From Candidatus Poribacteria bacterium (GTDB lineage Bacteria > Poribacteria > WGA-4E > WGA-3G), in NCBI GenBank assembly GCA_022827185.1, contig JAJDTM010000048.1, positions 1 through 64,000 on the forward strand: 64,000 bases of DNA, given 5' to 3'. Below are positions 59,058 to 64,000 of the stretch, in pieces. Below the pieces are notes generated by a model. That model ran no database searches and was not told where the DNA came from. It saw only the letters and a program-made list of their open reading frames with translations. Every line of letters starts with the position of its first letter. The first letter of the stretch is position 1. A program made the position numbers and the translations under genes.

Positions 59058-59145
59058 ATAGTTTTCAGTTTGCCTCGCAGTGAGAGTTTTCAGTTGTCAG
59101 TTACAAGAGGTTATAGGTTAATTAAACCCACTCTTAACTGATGAC
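59058..59145. repeat. Family G palindromic repeat
   Basis: TTTTCAGTTTGCCTCGCAGTGAGAG, shown in parts GTTTTCAGTTTGCC and TCGCAGTGAGAG, then CAGTTGTCAGTTACAAGAGG and CTCTTAACTGATGAC. It matches the truncated copy at 34663, including the GCCTCGCAGTGAGAG word. Confidence 0.5.
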
Positions 59146-59239
59146 TCTTCCAAAGTGCGTAGCCTGAAACGTAGTGGAAGGCGGGTCTACGTAAAGGAAT
59201 TTGAAGTCCCCAGCCTACCTAACCGAACCGCAAGGAACA

Positions 59240-59632
59240 TTAAGAATCTTCTTTTTCCTTGAGACTTTGCATGACCTCTTCGGCATCCTGTTTGCCGACT
59301 TCGCCGTAGTCTTGTAAACGTTCACATGATGCCCGAACCTTATCGTGTTCATCAAGTTCTAAATAGAGGCTTGCCAGATTCTTATGCATCTCCCGGAACA
59401 CACCTGGCCAATTCCGATCGCCTTCTTTGTCAATGATGCGGGTCGCATTCTCGACGGCGGTATTAACAACTTGGTCTAATGCTGCTTTTTCTTCATTTGA
59501 GATATGAAAATCCGCCTGTTTGCGTCTTTCGTTGTAGGCTTTTAATTGACCGAGTGCCTTGTCGCATTCGTTGTATGTTTTTTCTATGCTTAACGCGCCT
59601 TCAAAAATTTTTGATAAAAATCCAAATTTCAT
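59240..59632 (-). CDS. Small helical protein, unknown function
   Basis: A 130-residue, highly charged, helical protein with no recognised motif. The C-terminal half (about 70-125) has NLASLYLELDEHDKVRASCERLQDYGEVGKQ, which looks like a TPR-type helix pair. The first 20 residues (KFGFLSKIFEGALSIEK) form an amphipathic helix. The start at 59632 has GGAGGGAC just upstream, and the longer frame to 59680 does not. It follows the LamG gene by 57 nt on the same strand and may be cotranscribed. Confidence 0.55.
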   Translation of the reverse strand: MKFGFLSKIFEGALSIEKTYNECDKALGQLKAYNERRKQADFHISNEEKAALDQVVNTAVENATRIIDKEGDRNWPGVFREMHKNLASLYLELDEHDKVRASCERLQDYGEVGKQDAEEVMQSLKEKEDS

Positions 59633-59689
59633 AGTCCCTCCGAATTGGTGTAGGGTGGGACATAACTGTCCCACCCACAAATAATAGCA

Positions 59690-60475
59690 TTAGAAATCGG
59701 TTTTCAGTTCCCCCCACGTTACCGCCAACTTGTCGCCTGCTTCAACCGCAAGCCAACCAAGCACACCTGGGAGACTCTGTTCCATCGATTCCTTAACCTC
59801 TTTTTCAGTTAACGCTTTCGCGTATATGACGACCTCATCAATAATCGCGTCCTCGACTTTGTGAAGCGTCGGGTTCTCGCCTGCGCCGATGTAAATCGCT
59901 GCCTCTTTATGCTCAGGCAAATCAAAGTTCTCTGGCTGTGAACCGATGAATTTGCCGTTGACATAGACTTTACCATCTTTTCCATCGGCGACCATAACGT
60001 AGTGGTACCACTCATCCAATTCAAATTTGTAGTTCCCGAGACTCTTGTCGGCGTGGTGACCGGCATCCCAGAACGGGTTGAAACCGGGGTTCACCATAAT
60101 CCGGTATTCGCAACATCCGGCAGCCGCGGCTTCAATTGAGATGATCCCGTCATACTCGACGTGTTCATTGAGATAGAACCACGCTTCCATCGTGATTACG
60201 CCCTTTTCGCCGATCGGAACGATAAAATCATTTGCAGCCATCTGGACGACACCGCCGTTGAGACGTATCCCTTTTTGGAACGCGCCGTCAACAAGTGAAC
60301 CTTTCCCAGCGAGTTCTGCGGTGTTCCCGTTACCGGAATCGTCAGGAACTTTGTTACCGTTCAGCTTGTCGAAAGAGTAATAGACAAGAACATCCTCCTC
60401 TTCGACAGCATAAGAGAGACTCACAGCGAATATGCATACTACTGAAAGCCCCAACAGAAATAGATTTCTACGCAT
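59690..60475 (-). CDS. Secreted LamG (concanavalin A-like) domain protein
   Basis: A 261-residue protein with a signal peptide (LFLLGLSVVCIFAVSLSYA) and a LamG/ConA-like jelly roll at about 28-235: LVYYSFDKLNG, VPDDSGNGN, FQKGIRLNGG, ITMEAWFYLNE, ELDEWYHYVMVADGKDGKVYVNGKF, and IIDEVVIYAKALTEKEVKE. The form is that of LamG_3 domains that bind glycans or serve as structural parts of secreted proteins. A short tail (GDKLAVTWGELKTDF) is shared by many such proteins in these bacteria (inference from memory). GGAGG lies before the start. The ligand is unknown. Confidence 0.85.
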   Translation of the reverse strand: MRRNLFLLGLSVVCIFAVSLSYAVEEEDVLVYYSFDKLNGNKVPDDSGNGNTAELAGKGSLVDGAFQKGIRLNGGVVQMAANDFIVPIGEKGVITMEAWFYLNEHVEYDGIISIEAAAAGCCEYRIMVNPGFNPFWDAGHHADKSLGNYKFELDEWYHYVMVADGKDGKVYVNGKFIGSQPENFDLPEHKEAAIYIGAGENPTLHKVEDAIIDEVVIYAKALTEKEVKESMEQSLPGVLGWLAVEAGDKLAVTWGELKTDF

Positions 60476-60545
60476 CGTTCTGCCTCCTTTAGTATTTTAA
60501 CTGAAATAATTCTAACACAAATGGATAACAGTGTCAAACCATTAT

Positions 60546-60680
60546 TCAGAGCTATTCAGTTTTCGGTTTTTTCGTCCAATTTTGGACCCTCAGGCCCGGT
60601 AGGTGCGGTTTCCTAACCGCACCGGATCCCAAAAAAAGGACGAGAAACTCTATATTTTCTTAAAACTGGATGACTCTGAA
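60546..60680. mobile_element. MITE-like element D, copy 2
   Basis: Inverted ends CAGAGCTATTCAGTTTTCGG and TTAAAACTGGATGACTCTG are flanked by CATTATT on both sides (60540 and 60682, 2-nt offset). GGTGCGGTT/AACCGCACC forms an intact hairpin in the middle. See copy 1 at 28019. Confidence 0.65.
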
Positions 60681-61703
60681 CATTATTTGATTAGGGCAGG
60701 ACTATTTAGTTTAGGGTGCTGAAATGTGCTTGGGGTGCCTGTATTGTGTTTCTCAATTCCGCTCAACCTAACCTACGATACTTACAGATGTTGACATAGC
60801 ACTCCTAATGAAGTTTAACAAATAAATTGAGTAATCTTGGACTACGCGACGTGCGATAATGCACGTCGCATTTGGGCGTGTACGCCGCAAAATCGCCTTA
60901 CTACAAACAGATATACCTTGGAAAAATGTGTGGTTTGTAGTAGCGCAATTCATTGCGCCCTGCGTAAGTTGTACACTTGAAAAAACGCTGTTGAAACGTG
61001 CAAAAGTTGCTACTCACAGATTTTGGAGTTTTGGCAAACGCTAAAATCCAATGCGAAGAAAGTGTTTCTTCTACGGGGGGTTCCGATCTGCATTCTTAGG
61101 GGAAACACTCCAGCAAAAACACCACACCGGCTCTTTTAAAAAAAGATGTAAAATCCAATCTTAAAATTGAATGGGTCTGGAAGTAAATTATTTGCTTTTT
61201 TCCTAAAAATACTGTATTATATAAGTTACAGATAGTCTTTATCTTAAAAATTTTAAAAATAGTAAAAATTGACTTATTATAACTAAAGTTGCTACTCACA
61301 GATTTTGGGGTTTTTGCACCGAAAACCGAGAATTGAATGGCATTGGGTATTCGGTGAAGAAAAATGCAAAGTAGATGTATCCATACTAACATTGCCAAAA
61401 CGACTTTCCCCGTGCCTCAATCTGACGATGTGCGATGCTTTTGTGGTTGTTCGTTGGTTTCGCGTATTATTAACGCAGAGTTAACTGTTCTAACTGTAAT
61501 GTTAACCCCCCCCCCCACTTAACAAGAAATAAGTATTACATTTCACAAGATAGTATAGCCTTCGGGGTCGTTCTATCTTTGGCATGCCTGCGCGCGCTTC
61601 ATCTTGCACGAAGCGTTTCGGCGCGGGCTATTTTTGTTGCATTAGGGCTCCCCTGGTGCCTATTATTTCTACCTTATGCTGAATTTAGAAGGTGAGACAT
61701 TGA
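60681..61703. repeat. Non-coding gap with repeats and a poly-C tract
   Basis: No gene is supported. The stretch holds repeat E (60862-60893), MITE B ends (about 61001-61020 and 61275-61303, GTTGCTACTCACAGATTTTGG), a GTGTTT-type palindrome near 61089, an AT-rich run with ATTTTAAAAA words (61200-61280), an 11-C tract at 61506-61516 and a CGCTTC/GAAGCG hairpin at about 61597. Small reading frames here have no ribosome site or motif. Confidence 0.45.
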
Positions 61704-61940
61704 ATGATATTTTATGTAGAACTAAAGTTCAAGTGGCATCTGATGATCTCGGTGGTCGTTTGGTTTTTATGCAGTTGGTTGCATCGCGGATGGCCCTCAG
61801 AACCCGTCGGGCTGCTCCTCACAATTATCCTCTTTCGGGCAATGGTCGCTGTTTTGACTGCGCTGTTCTCTTATAGCCTCACTTTTTACTTTCAAGACAT
61901 GCTGCAGTGGGTGAAAAATAAATGGAAAGGGAAAATATGA
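61704..61940 (+). CDS. Small membrane protein, unknown function
   Basis: A 78-residue frame with two to three hydrophobic segments: HLMISVVVWFLCSWL, then VGLLLTIILFRAMVAVLTALFSY. A basic C-terminus (WVKNKWKGKI) follows. GAAGGTGAG lies upstream of the ATG and the frame has no repeat content. It sits alone in a repeat-rich gap, so the call is uncertain. An alternative frame (61676-61876) overlaps it and is less convincing. Nothing clear is seen from 61941 to 62153. Confidence 0.4.
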   Translation: MIFYVELKFKWHLMISVVVWFLCSWLHRGWPSEPVGLLLTIILFRAMVAVLTALFSYSLTFYFQDMLQWVKNKWKGKI

Positions 61941-62153
61941 GCGTAAAATTCACCATTACTTATACACGATTGCAGTGAGTTAAGTTCGGGAGGTTTTTAG
62001 ATGTTTAGATGAAGGTTAAGTTTTTGTTTCTTATAGCAGTTATCTATATTTTTTACAATAACGGATGTCAACAGTCACGAGATAGGCTGATCCTGATGTA
62101 TTAGAAGCAGAGGAACCGAGGCAAAAACGACACACTCAATCATTGGAGGCACG

Positions 62154-64000
62154 ATGAAAACGACACGCTTTTTTTTATTCAAACTCCTATTCGTAACCAT
62201 ACTCGTGTGGCTACCACAGGGTCTGGCAGAAAACATTAATATTCCCGATGCGAACTTGCGCGCTGTGATTGCTGAAACACTTGAGAAGCAACCGGATGTG
62301 CCGCTGACGCGAGCAGATATGGCACGTTTACAGCGTCTGAACGCACATAACAAGGACATCAGCGATTTGACAGGTCTCGAATTGGCGACGAACCTTCAAG
62401 AGATACGCGCAAACAACAATTTGATAGCCGATTTATCACCCCTCGCCGGATTATCACGACTCGATCGTATTGAGTTTCGGGAGAATGTGATCCGTGATTT
62501 GTCCCCGCTTTCGGGGTTAATCAATTTGCGTCGATTATACGTCAACGATAATCTTATATCAGATTTATCCCCAGTCGCGGATTTACGGCTCTTAGAGGAT
62601 TTACATATTGGAGATAATGCAATATCCGACTTCTCTGCGCTTGCGGGTTTACCCAAGCTCGAATGCATTCGGTTCAGCGGGAACCTCCTCGCAGATCTCT
62701 CGGATTTCGCGGCGTTACCGAGTCTGCGAGGATTACATACTTGGGGCACCCCCGTGATAAATCTCGAAGGGGTACGAACATTACCGAAACTGCAAGTGCT
62801 CGACATCTGTGGCGGTGAAATATCGGATCTCACACCGTTAGCGGGATTAACAAACTTGACAGAACTGTATCTCGTAGGCAACGAAATCACAGACATCAGC
62901 CCTTTAGCCAGCCTGACAGGGTTAAAACGCCTGAGTCTTCGACAGAATCAGATCAGCGATGTATCGCCACTTGCCGGTTTAGTGAATTTGCAATGGATAG
63001 AACTCAACAACAATGAGATATTCGACTTTGCGCCATTGGATGTTTTCGCTAAGAATGTCGTCATCGTTCGGAGTGAGAACCCGGGTAGCATACCGCTGCG
63101 TGCTGCCCCGAAAATCGAGGGCCCTTGGTTGTGGGTCATTTTGCCGACAGCGGGAGTGTTAGGTTCAGCGGCGGCAGCGTCCGGGCGTGACTATCTCTCG
63201 CAGGCGAGTGGGGGTCAGGTAACAGAACAGCAGATTGCGACCGAAGGTGCCAAGACAGCTGCCCGCGTCGGCGATACGGTCTGGACAGTGGGTGAACTTC
63301 CCCGAAGCGGACCGAATAATATCAATGATATGGTCAACGCGATCGGCTTAGGCACAGACAACATAGATTTTCATGTCGCTTACGGGTCGATTGCCTTGGA
63401 AGTCACGTCCGCGCAGGAGACCCGTTTGTTCGTCGGCTCTAGCGATGCTGTAAAAGTTTGGCTGAATGGCAAACAGGTTCATAATAACGCCGTTGATAGA
63501 GACGCTGAAGACTACGAAGAGGATTTTCCCGTCACGTTAAAAGCGGGCAGAAACATCCTGTTAATTGCTGTTTACGAAGGCGAAGGCTGGTGGAGCGGCT
63601 TTTTTGGACTTGATAGAAACACGGAATATACAACTACCTTGCCGAATTATTCTCATCCTGCGGGAACTCGCCGTCCTGCTGATATAGATGGTGATGGCAC
63701 GGTAGGGATTCTTGATATGATTTTGGTTGCGCGCCGTTTTGGTCTACTTACCGCCTCGAAGTCGGGTGGCAGTGTAAACGAGGATATAAACGGCGATGGG
63801 ATTGTCAATATAACAGACCTCGTTCTTGTCGCACAGGAGATAGCCGCGCCCGTCGATAACGATCCGACTGCACCCATCTCGCCCGAATTGATACAGCAAT
63901 GGATAGACTTGGCATGGACAGAATACGATGGGTCCCTCGCATTCCAAAAAGGCATCACAACTCTTGAAAATATCTTGATGGCTTTGCAGTCAAAGTCAGA
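62154..64000 (+). CDS. Secreted LRR and dockerin protein (partial at window end)
   Basis: The ATG at 62154 follows GGAGG by 4 nt. The frame stays open to the window end for 615 codons. A signal peptide (LFVTILVWLPQGLA) is followed by about ten leucine-rich repeats at about 40-300 with the period LxxLxxLxxLxLxxNxIxDLSPLAGL, a hydrophobic/alanine-rich spacer near 320 and a beta domain at about 375-500 (LFVGSSDAVKVWLNGKQVHNN, then LKAGRNILLIAVYEG) like the sugar-binding or PA14-type domains. A type I dockerin at about 505-562 has two loops (DIDGDGTVGILDMILVAR, DINGDGIVNITDLVLVAQ). More sequence follows. It is an exported multidomain protein with an unknown ligand. Confidence 0.83.
   Translation, partial: MKTTRFFLFKLLFVTILVWLPQGLAENINIPDANLRAVIAETLEKQPDVPLTRADMARLQRLNAHNKDISDLTGLELATNLQEIRANNNLIADLSPLAGLSRLDRIEFRENVIRDLSPLSGLINLRRLYVNDNLISDLSPVADLRLLEDLHIGDNAISDFSALAGLPKLECIRFSGNLLADLSDFAALPSLRGLHTWGTPVINLEGVRTLPKLQVLDICGGEISDLTPLAGLTNLTELYLVGNEITDISPLASLTGLKRLSLRQNQISDVSPLAGLVNLQWIELNNNEIFDFAPLDVFAKNVVIVRSENPGSIPLRAAPKIEGPWLWVILPTAGVLGSAAAASGRDYLSQASGGQVTEQQIATEGAKTAARVGDTVWTVGELPRSGPNNINDMVNAIGLGTDNIDFHVAYGSIALEVTSAQETRLFVGSSDAVKVWLNGKQVHNNAVDRDAEDYEEDFPVTLKAGRNILLIAVYEGEGWWSGFFGLDRNTEYTTTLPNYSHPAGTRRPADIDGDGTVGILDMILVARRFGLLTASKSGGSVNEDINGDGIVNITDLVLVAQEIAAPVDNDPTAPISPELIQQWIDLAWTEYDGSLAFQKGITTLENILMALQSKS

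Noticed and set aside
60768..61398. Small frames in the 60.7-61.4 kb gap
   Set aside because: They overlap repeat E and MITE B ends and have no ribosome site or recognisable motif.
1..64000. tRNA genes
   Set aside because: I looked for T-loop words such as GGTTCGAATCC with a matching acceptor stem and found no convincing cloverleaf by eye; tRNAscan-SE would be decisive, including for selC.

Overview
This 64 kb window looks like accessory-rich chromosome of an uncultured bacterium. The best guess is Candidatus Poribacteria or a near relative. That is an inference from the mix of genes: several phytanoyl-CoA dioxygenase family proteins, Gfo/Idh/MocA oxidoreductases, an enolase-superfamily sugar-acid enzyme, dockerin-bearing secreted proteins without visible cohesins, LamG and LRR secreted proteins, and very many short dispersed palindromic repeats. 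There is no rRNA, no convincing tRNA and no CRISPR array.

Layout. 1-13.2 kb (mostly minus strand): an IS630-type transposase tail that cuts off the first of three very large sigma factor/beta-propeller fusion genes; a TnpB remnant; three tandem, nearly duplicate ABC-2 permeases without an ATPase; a secreted or anchored protein with a pilin-like motif; a second intact sigma/propeller fusion; and a 24-residue membrane peptide gene. 13.4-22.5 kb: PhyH, Gfo/Idh, a conserved unknown, argB, a zinc alcohol dehydrogenase, comEC and a small membrane protein. 22.5-28.3 kb: a repeat-filled desert, an HTH regulator behind a CGTCAC operator-like array, and the third sigma/propeller fusion. 28.3-31.4 kb: FRG-TPR protein, GIY-YIG-like protein, a D-2-hydroxyacid dehydrogenase and a hicBA pair. 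31.4-49.3 kb: metabolic and housekeeping genes (enolase superfamily, large membrane protein, Ca/cation antiporter, two more PhyH proteins, AKR, RluA, TruA, HD protein, Gfo/Idh, murA, hisD, DUF1028, SDR). 49.8-57.1 kb: a plus-strand run of a PQQ-propeller membrane protein, a class A beta-lactamase-like protein, an unknown, a MtaA-like methyltransferase and two dockerin-thioredoxin genes. 57.1-64 kb: a BatA/VWA protein, LamG protein, a repeat-rich gap and a partial LRR-dockerin protein.

The most striking observation is at 54.26-57.10 kb. Two neighbouring secreted genes each carry a dockerin and are interrupted by one in-frame TGA. In both, the TGA falls exactly on the first cysteine of the thioredoxin CxxC site, and the thioredoxin fold continues in frame to a normal stop. 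They are best read as a pair of UxxC selenoproteins, with a candidate hairpin 23-26 nt after each UGA.

The second notable system is the sigma/propeller family. All three genes, plus the 24-residue membrane peptide gene, are preceded by the same ECF-type promoter (TGCAAC, 17-18 nt, CGTCA/C), which suggests an autoregulated regulon in which the sigma domain is tethered to the membrane and joined to an outward-facing propeller.

The third theme is small mobile repeats. At least five families with terminal inverted repeats can be defined. For some the insertion event can be reconstructed from target duplications or from an empty site in a paralogous spacer.
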